From Carallia brachiata (taxonomy: Eukaryota > Streptophyta > Magnoliopsida > Malpighiales > Rhizophoraceae): 64,000 nucleotides of DNA. Under the pieces are notes generated by a model. It saw only the letters and a list, made by a program, of their open reading frames with translations. It made no database searches and was not told the origin of the DNA. Numbering within the stretch: position 1 is the stretch's first letter; every line of letters begins with the position of its first letter. This document shows, in pieces, positions 38,948-51,520 of the stretch. Made by a program: the position numbers and the translations under genes. The stretch is from NCBI GenBank assembly GCA_021464245.1, contig JADCRB010000067.1:1209908-1273907 (forward strand). Direction: 5' to 3'.

Positions 38948-41900
38948 TGGACAAAAGAGAGTGCAATTCAATAGCTAAAGGGGCGATGCCATGGGGGCTT
39001 GCTCCTCTAATGCTAGGCGAAAAGTGGTGGGACCCTGGCCCCCATTGGCCACAACCATGGCTGCATCGTCCCAACCATCTTGCCTATAGTGGTCTTGCCT
39101 GCCCCAGCTGCTGACTGCATGGACTATAATGAATCTGACAACAACCCCGTCCTTATCTTTTAGCTAGAACAACCACATTACTTTAGTTTGTTAATTGTGG
39201 TTTGGAGACAATCCCAGGCAGAAGAAATGACAAGCGGAGATTGGGAAAGAGATAGCTGGACCATTTGAAGCAGTGACTCAACGGTAAATTGACGTGCATT
39301 TCATGCTAGTGACACAGATTCGTGTCCTACACCTGCGCCCTCTCCTAGCAAATGGCTTGGTGTCCGCCAGGGTGGAAAAAAATTGTGATGTAGTATTAGA
39401 TTTTAAATTTAGTAATCATTATAATTTTTAGTAGCAGAACTACGCTTAGTCTCACTAATTCTCATATACTAGGTCTGTTCTTTTGTGAGTAATTGAACGA
39501 GGCATTATAAATAAAAGTTATTTCGATTTTGACCCGTAAATCCGACGACTAATATATCCACGACGAATGTTTTTTTTGTTGGTGAAAAAAAAAAAGTTGG
39601 CACTTGGCAGTAGAAAATGGGAAAATGGAAGAATGGACGGAAAACATTTGCTACAATTGCGTGCTTTTGTTAATAAGAGCAGGGGGCAGGATGCATATGA
39701 CAATTAGGCATGTAATGTGACATCTATATCAGTCATAAATTGTGCGCTCATTTCACTATGTCTTATGAAAAATATATATTAAACCTAGACACATCGATCT
39801 TAACCAGATTGATATTTAATTTTGTGAAGGATGATACTTTAATCCAGGTGTGGACATACAGTAAATATTGTATTAATTAGATTAACTCCATTACAAGTCA
39901 TCTTTGATGGTTAGATTTCTTGGTAAGGGAAGTGAAGCACATAGCCAAAATCAGAGAAAATGTGACCATAAGTACTAGACAAAGTGGTGAAGCACTTGAG
40001 CACTGGTATTGACAGGCATTTCAATATATCAGGGCAAAGTTCAAAGAACTACACAAAACATTGTGTTCTACAAAAACGACAATAAGTGTTGAAACTAAGC
40101 CCTAATATGTCCAATTTTCAGCCAGGTGGCAAACAAGCAGTAACCCCTTATTGTTGAGCAAGATGAGTTAACTGGGCCTCATCTGACACTGTTTGGTCAT
40201 TATGGTTCAAAATTGAGTGATCATCATCATTTGTGCTATATAATGAATATCCTCTCTGCTTTTATGAATGTGTTCAGGACTCAAAAGTTGTTGAAAGATA
40301 AAAGGAACTTAAAAAAAAGAAAAAAAAACAAAAGAATGAAAGAGATCAAAAAGTTATTATTTCTAGAGCTGACATCTTTAAAATGTGCAAGAAATCGGTT
40401 GGACTAGACAAGTAGAAACAAAAAACATTGAATTTTCTTCTTGAATCATTTAAGCCAATTATGAGAGTCAACGACATCCATGTATATTGTATATATGAGT
40501 AATCAATCGAGGGGGTCACGGTTAGAAACAGGTGAACCGCAAGAACCACGTGGATTGTCGGCATCTGGTATCTACAGCTGTAATGAATCGAAATGATAAA
40601 TAAATGTAAAAGATTGCGCAAATAAGTAATTTGCATGGGGAACTATAATGTTGTTATACCTAGTTTCTGTCTTGTTCTGACCACTTTTTCATGTTTAATC
40701 ATTTCTGTAATCTGGCAATCATTTGAAGCAGTCATCGGATTGTGAAATTTGTGTATTTGTGATAATGTTGTGATTAGCTTTTGTTAAGGCACCATTATGT
40801 TTCATGATATTAATTAGCTTTGGATTGATGGGTCAAAAACGCATAAATCAGTGCCAAGTTGTAGCTTGCAGCCCATATGAGTAGCAGGGGAAAAAGAGAT
40901 AATTAATCATTTTTGTAGAACGCAAAGGCTCTCGTTTTCCATCTATTTTGAAGGACAAGTTTTGATATGACAAAAAAGTTACTCTATTTTGATCGAATGT
41001 TTTATGTTTGAGTTTCGGCCATAACTTTCTGGTGAAATAAAGGGTAATGCTGCATTATCTCTTTAATTACCCAATTTTTTTTTATATATCTCTTTAATTA
41101 GCCAATTTGGTCACACGTTTTTGTGGATTTCGGATTTACTTCATTACCATGATGAAAAAACAAATACATTAACTCTGTAGCCAAATGCCTATGAACTAGT
41201 TGAACATCAACCCCTCCCATGCAGCGAACAAAGGAGTGGTAACGCATAGAAGTCAATATTTAGCTGGACGAGTTAGCTGAAGCCAACAATTTTGATATAT
41301 TTGTATTATCAGTAATCTGGTTTGCTTTGTAAGTGCGAAGCACAATGGTTGATTAGCAGTTTAGAGCCATTAAAAGATGAAACTTAAAACTTGCAAGAGC
41401 AACGACAAATGGATGGCTTGAATAAAGTACAAAGAAAGTTCATATGTATAAAGAGATGCTCTGTCCACAGCAGTTACAGAAATTAGGCAGGAATTTTACT
41501 ACTAGTGTTAAAACTTCAATTCTCATAAAATGCCAAAATGCATGAAGATTCCAACAAATGAATAAGCCCACACCAAAACTCTTAACTAGTCATGTCAAAT
41601 ACAGCAACAGCACCTCTCTCTCTCTCTCTCTCTGATGCTCTACATGTTATTGGAAGGAGGGAAGCTACAGATTAAATAACCACAATAACAGAATGACTGT
41701 AACCACAATGATTAAATCTCATAAAAATGGTTATTTGAATACTTTGCTCTCAACATGAAAAAAAGGGTGCCTTCCATTATCCACCACATAGGTTCCTTGG
41801 AAGTGGGAGACTTGGGGTGTCAAAATGGACAGGAACAATGGGATCTAGACTGGTTTTATCTGGTCGGTTGTGCATGTCCTCTCTGTTCCTTATCCATAGA

Positions 41901-42226
41901 TTTTATTGCCCTTTATTCATATTTAGAGTCCACTTTTTACTCTTTACAAACTATATTGCACATGGAACCAGAAGCCCCCAATTCCTTTATGCTTATCGAG
42001 CTAAGAAGCTTTGTTTTGATTTTTCATTGTCTTTATTTGTGTTCCTCCTCTCCTCCCAGGCTTTAACTGGCTTCCACATCTCCTTGCAAGCTGGAAAAAA
42101 TAAGTTTCACACAAAATAAACATTTTGTAAATAAGTTAATATTAATGTTTGTTTAATTTTGTGATTAATAAATTAAACAGGACATGAGGGCTTACTAGAT
42201 GTTTGTAGGCAGCTCTTGTCGTTATC
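36602..42226. other. Long intergenic region, no supported gene
   Basis: No recognised protein or RNA gene. Contents include (CT)n microsatellites at 38914-38945 and 41614-41633, poly-A tracts near 36927 and scattered short open frames without motifs (for example minus 40346-40636). 37740-37940 is open on both strands and less AT-rich, but I do not recognise it. Sequence upstream of 42227 includes the bHLH gene's 3' flank. Confidence 0.5.
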
Positions 42227-44348
42227 CTAGAAAGAAGACCAGTTGCCGCTGAACCCGGATGGATTAATGAGTTTTTGTCTTTGCTCGTCCTCGTCCCATA
42301 ATCCACTATCCTAAAAAATCATGTTTGTCATATTGTTAGTAAAAAAGCAAAAAAAAAAAAAAAAAAAAAAAGAAGTAGATGGTAAATTTTGGAAGAAAAC
42401 AATAATATATATAATTGTAAGTTTTTTTTTTTTACTGTGACTTAGCCCTCTGTAATTATATATTACCTCGTGTCCTTGAAGTAAAAGTGCAGCTGCACAA
42501 TCAACAACAGGATAATTATTTGCCGTAACAGAGTTGCCAGGTCTAGCGGCGGCTGCGATGGTATTTGCTACAGCAAAAGCTGTGGCCTGGGTTGGGCTGC
42601 ATTGTTCCACACCTGGCAAGGTTGATGCCTGCAGGCTACTCAATCTCTGTGTAATATTTATTATAGACAATGATCCGTATCACCATATCAGCATTGGTAC
42701 TCAGAAATTAATGCTGTTTTCATTATTGTAACTAAACATCAAGAATTATTACCTCTGGTCCAATGGCGAATGGATCCAGTTCCATTCCAATGTCATAGAA
42801 CAAGGGGTTAACAGAGGCAAGCTTCATGGAAAGGAACTGGGAAATTACCAAAAGTATAATGGGTTGATTTAAGCCATGCTTCCCATAAACTAAGTAACTT
42901 TTTAGTAATAAATGTAACTTCTTGGTATATATATCATTGATATACCTCCACTTGATTTTGTAGGTATTGGACATAATTGATGATTTCGTCCAGCATTTGG
43001 GCCTTTCCGGTAACCTATTTTAAAAGCAAACCACATGAAGCTCTCAGATACATACACCACCTAAAAGAGAGGGAGAAAAAACGGAAGACATTATTGTTTT
43101 GAGAAAGACAAGATTCAGACATGAAACTGAACTGCACCTTGTCACAACCAGGAACAAGGCCCTGCAACATCTTCATTCTCTCACTGATTTTCTGTCTTCT
43201 AGCCTAAAAGTCATTCATAGAAAAATGGTAATTAGATATAGAATATAATATGTTACAGAAGCACACACATATTATCCTTGTTGGTGACCAGTGCGAGTAA
43301 GATAAATTTTCTTTTTAAGAGAACACAAATACATGTTTTAATTTGTAGTGTCCATTGATATTTTAAATATAACAAAACAATAATTTTTATAATAAAAATT
43401 ATTATTTTTCATTACAAATGTTATTAATTTTGTTATAAAAACTATAAAAAGATGTTTCATTACAAAAATTATCAAATTTTATTTCATTCAAAATATTAAT
43501 CATAATACTAAAAATCAGTATAATAAAACATAGTACACAAGTATTTTCTCTTTTGGTAATACGGGTAAATGCAATTTTAAACGAAAATAGGCTATAGGAT
43601 GTTTTTCGACAACGAAAGTACCCTTTCTGCTAGGCTGTGGCTGTCTGTTGCTTCGCCCCTCCTTGCTCTTACATGAATATAGCCTGTTGAAGCCTCTTCA
43701 GGAATCTTTTTCTGATCTTTCGTCTCAGATTTGGGCTTCTTCTCTTCTTTATTCATTTCGCCGTCGGATTTCTTTTGTTTCTTACTTTTCTTTCTCTATC
43801 ATCCTAACAAAACACAATGCATGGGCATAGTTACAATTAATGAGAAACAAATAATTGCTGCAAAATTTTATAGAACTTACAAGCAAAACCCACGTCATGC
43901 AAATAGAACTTTTCTCTTTTTACTGAACTTGATGTTGATTGCCTAATTAATTAATTTCTACCTTTGACTGTGCGGAAGAATTCCAGGATGACCCATTTGC
44001 ATTCTGCCTCTTCTTCATCAAGGGAGACACATTTTGAGTGATTTGCTCACCGCTTTCAAGCCTGTCCGCCACTACAGTTGAGGAGTCTGTGTTCTGTTTT
44101 TTGGTCACAGACGTCTCACTATCACTAACAGCAATCTTGAAACAATGACAAATATTATGGCCACCTTCATGGAAGCTAGCATCAAGGGGATCTTCATAAA
44201 GCGGTTCTGGGCGATGAAATTGGGAAAAATGGATAGTACTCAGGTTTGCATCCTCCATGGACACGTTTTTAATAATGGGCGTGTTTGGCAGGAAACTTGA
44301 ATCAAGAAGAGAATGGTGGTGCTGGTGCTGGTACGGAAAATCTGACAT
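42227..44348 (-). CDS. bHLH transcription factor (BEE/HBI1/bHLH137-like group)
   Basis: Nuclear G/E-box-binding regulator. Seven exons on the minus strand: 44348-43962, 43795-43622, 43203-43138, 43014-42946, 42836-42753, 42646-42467 and 42310-42227 (1044 nt, 347 aa), all GT-AG and in phase. Exon 1 is a variable, His- and Ser-rich N-terminus ([20 protein letters not shown]). Exon 2 is a Lys-rich stretch, then [20 protein letters not shown]. Exon 3 continues [20 protein letters not shown]. Exon 4 is [20 protein letters not shown]. The His, Glu and Arg of SHSLAERARR are the G-box contacts. Exon 5, [20 protein letters not shown], is the usual tail of this subgroup, and the protein ends [10 protein letters not shown]. 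The start at MSDF was chosen over a Met 84 codons upstream because that extension is leader-like. The subgroup acts in brassinosteroid-linked growth or flowering control. Which member it is cannot be settled here, and I see no frame break. Confidence 0.93.
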
Positions 44349-44399
44349 TTCGAGGGACTTGGAATTGGGAATTGCAAAGTTTTTCCTTTCAAGAAAGTG

Positions 44400-44440
44400 A
44401 TGGAAGAGAGAGCAGAGATGAAGATGATGATGATGATGAT
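44400..44440. repeat. (GAT)n microsatellite in the bHLH 5' leader
   Basis: About seven gatgat units (agatgaagatgatgatgatg) on the plus strand, read as a His run on the gene strand. It lies within the leader between the upstream Met and the chosen start. Confidence 0.8.
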
Positions 44441-44695
44441 GATGCTCGCTTGGAGAGGCAGCAGCGCAGAGGTAGCAGTCAAGAACAGTGGTTCTGTGAG
44501 AATCTGTCGACGCCCACCCAGGCCTATATAAAGAAGAACAGGGGAGAGAGAGTGACAGAAACACAACAAGGAGAAAAATCCGTGCAGAGTTGCTGTTCAT
44601 TTGACTGGTCGCATTCTCATTTCGTCAATCTCTCTCTCTCTCTCACAAAAGCAAAATAAATGCACCGAGAACAAAGTTTATTTATTTATTTATTT

Positions 44696-44706
44696 TTATA
44701 TATACC
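44696..44706 (-). promoter_or_regulatory. Likely TATA box of the bHLH gene
   Basis: Read on the minus strand, tatatataaaa precedes an (ATTT)n run and a (GA)n tract, about 350 bp upstream of the start codon. This would give a long leader containing upstream ATGs. Position and match are plausible, but start-site data are absent. Confidence 0.4.
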
Positions 44707-44709
44707 AAA

Positions 44710-45405
44710 AGAATAAAATTTGAATATGCTGGAATTTTTTTAAATTGAAATCTATCCGCAGACTTGTCCATTTCATGGCTCAAAATTTACCATGGCCACG
44801 TCCTGCCGCCAAATCTTCATAGGGAAATTAAAGTAATTTGAGCGAGTTCAATAAAAAAGGATTTAAATATGACAGAGAGAGAGAGGGAGGAGAAACGAAA
44901 TAGTTTATACAGTTTTCCCATTACTACTAACCTACTTGGATCTGAAGAAAAGGGGAGGGAAGAATTGTAGGATAGAAAGTTTATCTATTTTATATCTATT
45001 CAAATAATATTTTATTTGTAATTTTTTCTTTTGAAACTTTTTTTTTAATTTTTTTCATATTATTTTTTTAAAATATTTTTTATATATCTAAATAATTTTA
45101 TTTTTTAATAATTTTTTATCTTACAACTTTTTTTCTTTTCTAATTCTCACAACCCAACCATAAGGGAGAGTTGCCTCTTGTATTAGTTCGGCTCGCACAA
45201 GGCCTTTGTAACATGAAAGGGAGTTCGGGACTCAAACGAGCTTGATTTTCGGATTCGCTTATGATTTCTATGGACCCACAACATCCTCGTTATTAAGTGT
45301 TGAGTGACTAATTATTAATAAATTCAGTATCAAAAAAAAAAAATTCCATTGCATCATTTTCCTTGAAAGGAAAGAAATATTTGGAACTTTAACGTATATT
45401 TTAAT
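44710..45405. other. Intergenic AT-rich DNA
   Basis: No gene. The part at 44970-45160 is a T-rich tract like that at 5940-6160. Confidence 0.45.
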
Positions 45406-45406
45406 T

Positions 45407-45934
45407 AGAGGTGTTAAAAAGTGGTTTGATTTGATAATTTGTTTAAATTTACTTAAAAAAATTGAGTCAGGAATATGATTTTTTAACTCGAATCCAAAAG
45501 TGATTCAACTCAAAAATGACTCGAAGATTTTAGATTGGATTCATGTCACCCGTTGGGTTAAGAAAAAGGCAAGATAGTGAACTTTTTTTTGACTTTTTAC
45601 CGTTAACTTATCTTTTTTAAGTACTAATTAGTATCATTTTCGTAAAATATAAATATATATATGACACAAAAATTAAATTTAAACGTTTAGTTCATTATAG
45701 GAATGAGTTTTAAGTTTAATTAAAATATTTTATTTTAGTGAAAAATAATTTTAAAAAAATAATGTTCAGTACTAATTCGATCTAAATTCGATCTGAATCT
45801 AATCCGAATTTAAAACGACTCAACTTGAAACCAAACCGAATGTAACGTGACTTAAAAGTAGCCTAATCAAAAATAACTTAGAATCAGAAACGACCCAATC
45901 CGAACCCGATTCAACCTGATTTTTTGACACCTCT
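45407..45934. mobile_element. Candidate non-autonomous TIR element, about 528 bp
   Basis: agaggtgttaaaaa on the left is mirrored by tttttgacacctct on the right, with one mismatch in 14. Such agaggtgtcaaaa ends are common on plant hAT-type elements. The right half holds reiterated cgaacccgattcaacctg-like motifs. No clean 8-bp duplication flanks it, so the call is tentative. No coding capacity. Confidence 0.5.
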
Positions 45935-46424
45935 AATCCCAACAATAAATTTGGCAGTGACGGTCTATTTTTTTTTTAAAATAATTTTTGAAGGATCTAT
46001 TGTTGTGATATGTAAACAGAAAATAAAAAGGGATTTATAATCTTACGCTAATAATGAAAGTCTGCCCAGAAAAAGAAAAGCAAAATAGAGTTTTATTGCT
46101 TTCATGTAACTCTTTTAAAAAAAAAAAACCTTTTTATTCCTTTCTTTTTGTGATAAAATTAAGAAAGCGAAGGTGGTACTATGTAGCCAAAACTTTTGAT
46201 ATTTTCGCATTTGGTGCGTGGTGCTTGTGCTACTACCGCTTCATGGAGCCTACTTTCACGGTTAATGACAAACTGAGTACGCGCGAGTACCATAGGCGCT
46301 TGTCTTACTCAGGAGAGTCGGCGGCCAAGTAAAAAGTGGAGGTAAATAAGAGTCGCTCCTAAGCTAATCCAAGTGAGTAAACAAAAAAAAAAAAAAAAAC
46401 CAACAAAAAAAAAAAGAAAAATAT

Positions 46425-46648
46425 AGGTGGACGGGATTTGGTGGACGGAAAATAGACGCGGAAATTTTTTTGTGCAACTAGATAATTTTTTTGTGCAACG
46501 AGAAACTAAATTATTGTAACAAATTTTGAAATATTTTTTCATATATTTTTTCGTTGTAAAAATTAAGCGTCTGGTTGCACAAATAAACCACCTGGTTGCA
46601 CAAAAAAGATTTTCGGTCTATTTTCTGTCCACTTAATCCCGTCCACCT
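46425..46648. mobile_element. MITE, 224 bp with 33-bp terminal repeats
   Basis: aggtggacgggatttggtgg... (46425-46457) matches the reverse complement of 46616-46648 at 30 of 33 positions. A second inner pair (tttttttgtgcaac and gttgcacaaaaaa) makes it a strong hairpin. It may be flanked by TA dinucleotides, which would fit a Tc1/mariner-type MITE, but the flanks are too simple to be sure. Confidence 0.75.
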
Positions 46649-46659
46649 AACGGGACTAA

Positions 46660-48410
46660 AAAAAAAATCAGAATCACATTCTCAATTGTTTAGTTGACAT
46701 TCATTGCACCATTTGGAAGTTAATTAGCTGTGGTAAATTACTTTTGTCATTCCACACCTAGCATCAAGTAGAAAATGCCGATATCAAATGGAGTAATAAC
46801 TGGATTGAGACACGGAGATAGAAAGGGGAGGGGAGGTTGAGGCGTCTGGGATTTTAACTCAGCTTTTGGCCTTTAGTTTGTAGAATAAGGCAGAGGAACT
46901 TTATACTTAATTTATTGCAATGGTAGTAGAGAAAAGTTGTTAAGAACTAGTATTCTCACGCACACAACAGCTCCAAACACATACAAATAAGAAAAAAATA
47001 GGCCTACGTAACGTAACTCAATTGTGCATGTATGGAACTGTTTGTGTATGAGAATAACAAATCTCCAAGTTTTAACTGAAATTTTATTATTATTACATTA
47101 CACGTACTATCTATCTACATGAAACAAGTCCACTGTTACCGTCATCTAAGAAAGTAAGAATTTCTAAATTGTCAATTAATTTAAATTGTGTTAAAACGGA
47201 AAATTTGAGGAGGAAAGATAGGTATGTCAAATAACTAAAATATATTGTATTATTGTTAAAAAATATACTACATTTTTTTTCTACTTGGAAGCTTATTAAA
47301 GCGTGAGTTATGTAAAAAGATACTCTTTTCATTTCTATAAATCTCACAACTCCTCCAACAATTACATTGCAAAATCTGAAAGTTTAATTTTTTAATCACT
47401 TGATCAATATCTTGGCCTTCAACAATTACATAGCAAAATCTAAAAGTTTAATTTTTTTAATCACTTCAATATCTTGGTAAGAGACTATCCTATATGTTTT
47501 GTTAAGTTACAAAAGAAAATTTAATTATTTTATGTAGGCTACTCGCGTCTTCGAACCACGAGCATACCAAGTGCCCTCAAAATTAAGAGTAAAGTGGGCT
47601 AGATCGTTCGGGGAAGGCAGAGGGCTGAATTGACCCAATTGTAGTTGTGGACGCCATTGCTCATACCCAATCTGAAGCCTACAAGGAAACCTGTGACCAA
47701 TCTCTTTCATAACAGTTTCATTACAGCAGCTAAATCTATTTTATTTTCAAGACCAAAAAAAAAAATCTATTTATTTTTTTTTATAAAAATACTGAAATCT
47801 ATTTTCAATCGATGGAAACAAAAGTTAATGTCCCAATACAAAACCTAGTGTTCTATGGAACATATTTAGTTCATTCCATTTAATCTATCACTATCATCTA
47901 AAATTTTAGGTGAGAGGCAAAAGAAAAGAATTTTGATTTTCTATATATTTCTTTTTGTGAAAATTTTTATTTTAACTCACTTTTTTTTAGTATAACTAAC
48001 TCATAACTTATACCACATAATAAGTAAAATATTTTTAACTTATTTGTTGTAAAATTATGAATATGTTATACTCCTAAAAAAGTGTGTAAAAATAATAAAT
48101 ATTTATCTTTGTTTGTGTTGACACAACAATGAAGCTAAAATTAGAAATTTAACAAAGTTAAAATAAAGATTAAATACTTCAAGTTTGTATCTGGAGGTTA
48201 TTATAATTATTGAAAATTTGTTTTTATTAAATAATGAGAAATAATACAACAAGAGTATCTTGTGAGTTTCTCATTAATTAAACGTACTATTGGAGCGGTT
48301 TTTGTTTTTGTTTTTTTTATTTTGTAACTGACGATAAAAGCAGAGAAGCAGTTGAGGAAAAATGATGATGTCCGCACCTAATTAATAGTGGAAACGTTAG
48401 ATGGTCAAAT
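46660..48410. other. Intergenic DNA, no gene
   Basis: No supported gene. A direct repeat of caattacat-gcaaaatct-aaagtttaattttt occurs at about 47358 and 47424. The 61-aa minus frame 47525-47710 is unrecognised. Confidence 0.45.
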
Positions 48411-48419
48411 GAAAATTTA

Positions 48420-48830
48420 GTTAAATAATATTTATATTACAATAATTACAATATTTCATGTAATCATAATAATAAAAATATTATTATTTTTTATAATTCT
48501 TTTTTTTTTATAATTATATAAAATATATTGTTGCTTGCAACATAGATGCTATTTAAACAAAATTATTGTTTAAAAATGATATGGATAAGAATGATATCAC
48601 TGGATAAGAAGGATATGTATGATAATATGGATAAGAATGATATTATATGGCTTTACAGTTTAAATAGGTAGTAATAAATAATAAAATTACTGTATTTTAT
48701 ATAATTATAATAACTAAATTTATAATACAAAATATTATTATTTTTTTAATTTATATTTTTTATTATAATTATATATAAATATATTGTTACTTATATATAG
48801 ATATTATTTAAATAAAATTTCATCTGGCCA
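48420..48830. repeat. Two diverged direct copies of an AT-rich unit around a gatatggataagaatg core
   Basis: 48420-48565 and 48665-48830 share a similar order of motifs: agttaaat or gtttaaat, then ataattataa-aa, then tattattattttttta, then atatattgtt, then atagatattatttaaa. Between them the phrase ggataagaatgatat recurs three times. It could be a short tandem or terminal-direct-repeat element, but its ends are unclear. Confidence 0.45.
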
Positions 48831-49000
48831 AGGGCCACAATTAAAAATCTGGCCGAACAGGACCCTAGTAACGCGACACGTGTACTTTGTTACACGTGTA
48901 GGTACATTGTAGTCGGGTGGCTGCAGGCCGCTTCACCCGGTCCCCATTTTTTATGGTTTTAATATAAGGAAAAAGTTAGATTTCTAAAGAAAATAATACT

Positions 49001-49160
49001 CAAAATGTTGTCTGAATGTAATCAGATGGATTTGATGTGCAACCCGTTGAATTTTATGTGTAAAGAGATGACAGTGATTTTTTTTTCTTATTTTTAGTTG
49101 CACTTGAAATACAAGTAGTTACAAACTAAATACAATCAGTTACATTCAGACAGTATTTCA
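49001..49160. repeat. Foldback MITE, family B copy 1
   Basis: tgtctgaatgtaatcag near 49009 is mirrored by cagttacattcagaca near 49138. The interior holds gtgcaacccgttga and agttgcacttga. A related copy lies at 60236-60412 with the order gaatgcaattagacggattt...gtatgcaacc.... Confidence 0.6.
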
Positions 49161-50583
49161 GATATATTTTTGTCCGAAAATATAATCGCCCTCTTAATCT
49201 AAAACTCCACCAAATTGCTGCATCTCAAATAGTTATAAAGTTCTGTCAAAAAAAAAATTATAAAGTGATTAAGAAAATTTATTTAATGTTATTTAATAAT
49301 TTATAATTTTTTTAAATTTAATTATTTAATAATTTATGTTATTTTAATTTACCCTTTTAATCTGTTCACCAATCACCGTCTGCAATTTTGTCTTCTCCTC
49401 CTCCGTTACTGAAGGACAGTGACGATTTATTATGGAAAGAAATCGAAAGCCTCTTAAAATTGTGGAAGACCGAAGATGTAGCCGTTACTTTTAGACCGCA
49501 TCCTTGAGAATGACCGCTCAGGTCAAGTGGGTCGTCGTAAGGACCCTACCTGGACGCGGTTTCCCTCAAATCGCTTCCCTCATCTTCCTCACATGGACTC
49601 TGCCCTTAACTTTTATATTTTCTTTGTCTTTTCTTTTTTGGCTTTCTTTGTACATAAATTATATTCTCCTCTTTTTTTTTTTTCCCTGATTTACTCTCCA
49701 ATAATTTTCCCTTCCCTTCATAATGCCACATTCCTGATTCCTCGTTTCTCATCAATGACTTTTAATTTATTGTTTGTTGTTGATATATTGCCATTAACAA
49801 TTCGAATTAATAACAGTATATCTTGGGATGTCAAAATAGTCAAGCAATTATTAATGGCAGACCTGGTAATCAATACTTAATTAGGTACTTAATTTTCAAC
49901 ATTCTATATTTTGTCGGTTCATTAAAAAACATATAAAACCACCCATGTTTTCCTATTTTCAAAACCAACTAAAAAAAAAATTGAATTGTTAAACGTTTTT
50001 GACGTTTTGTTTACGTGGATGTCCTTTGCAAGGGATCGAGTCACAAAAAAATTTGGAGGATAATGTTTGGTTTTTTTTTTTTTTTTTGAGCTTGCCGAGG
50101 ATAATGTTTGGTTGATCTTTAATTAATCGTATTTTCCCGGTTTTATCGGATGTCCCTTAAGGGACTTAATTAATTGCACTGTCAAGACTCAAGCGGCCCG
50201 AAGCACACATACATACATACATGTTGTATGGTTAAATAGAGTGTCTGTGGGGGTTTGGGATGATTATTACTCTGGATCGTGATGGGTGGGCTACGCGTGA
50301 TTGGGGTGGCTTTCTTCTTTGTCACCATTTCCAGTAGTCGGTGACGTTGTCTTCTGTTTCAGCCATTCTTCCCTACAAGTGCCATTTTCTTGACTGAAAC
50401 ATGCTCTTAGCTGTAGGGATTTGGATCGGCGGGCATGGCGAGTGAGGTTCTCTCCCATGCGCAGGGAGGGGAGCACGTCGCGTATGTAATGGCAAATTTT
50501 AGTTTCACCTTATCTGGGGTTTTGCATGTCTTCCATAATCCTTAAAGTGATGTCACGGGTTAGGTAGGATATATTAAGGGTTG
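49161..50583. other. Intergenic DNA, no recognised gene
   Basis: The part at 49380-49620 is less AT-rich and partly open (plus 49504-49689), but no family is recognisable. The same holds for the minus frame at 50291-50476. Confidence 0.4.
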
Positions 50584-50592
50584 CTTGGCTCC

Positions 50593-51511
50593 AGTGGCGG
50601 AGTCAGAAAATGTACTCAGTGGGACAATAATATATGAGTCGTAAGTGAAACAGTTTAATTTAATTTTAACATGTTTTATTATAATTCATTCATAAATTAG
50701 GTTAAAATTAAAATTTGATATCTATACATTTGATTAATAAATTGAAAGAGTCGAGTCTAAATAATTTAAATTAAAATTTATTTATTAAAAAAAATTTAGA
50801 AGTGATTTTTTATATTACTGTAAACTTTTCATTAATAACTTATTTAATTTTATGATATAAAAATAAATAATTAAAATTTTAAAAATTTATTATTATAAAT
50901 ATAATTAATATGATAAAATATTTCTAATTTAATATAATTAGTTGATTAAAAGATAAACTTTTAATTACAGTACGCAATAGTAAATATATAACTGTGATTT
51001 GAAAATGAGCTAACCAAATCAACTCTATAAACAAGAAATGAGTTTGCTAATAAATTTATAAATGAATTTTAAATTAAATTACTTTCACATTCAAATTATC
51101 TAATCTTATCATTATTTAAATTGAAGTTGAACGCAAGTTTTAAAATTAGTTTTTAGTATTAAGTGGACCTAGAAAAAAAATCGCACTTTTATGAATAAAA
51201 AGATATAAGTAGTATATATATACTTTGAGAGAAAATAAATTTAAAATTAAAACTTATGAAATATCTATATTATATATTTTTTTATCAGTAAAAAAAATTA
51301 TTTTTAGTCCTTAATTTTTAAATAAGTAGAATTAAAATTATTATTTAGTGGGAACAAAAGTTTAATTCAAGTGGGGCAAAGGCCAAATTCTCAGTGGGGG
51401 CAAAATAAAATTTCAATAAAACAACTTAAAATTTTCGTCTAGATTATTGAAGTTTTATAAAATCCAGTGGGGGCAGTTGCCCCCACTGTCCCTCGAGTGG
51501 CTCCGCCACTC
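50593..51511. mobile_element. Non-autonomous TIR transposon, about 919 bp, with exact target duplication
   Basis: The ends agtggcggagtca (left) and tggctccgccactc (right, reverse complement gagtggcggagcca) are inverted repeats. The sequence cttggctcc at 50584-50592 recurs exactly at 51512-51520, directly flanking. Depending on whether the end base is counted, the duplication is 8 or 9 bp, so hAT or Mutator ancestry cannot be separated. The interior is AT-rich without a transposase, and near the right end holds reiterated agtgggggcaaa and cagtgggggcagttgccccc. Confidence 0.8.
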
Positions 51512-51520
51512 CTTGGCTCC

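Noticed and set aside
44349..44600. 84-residue N-terminal extension of the bHLH protein (MNSNSARIFL...)
   Set aside because: Composition is leader-like, with His and Ser runs from microsatellites; MSDFPYQ fits the family start better. Not fully excluded.
44285..44659. Asp-rich 124-aa frame antisense to the bHLH gene
   Set aside because: Antisense shadow of the bHLH first exon and its (GAT)n run.
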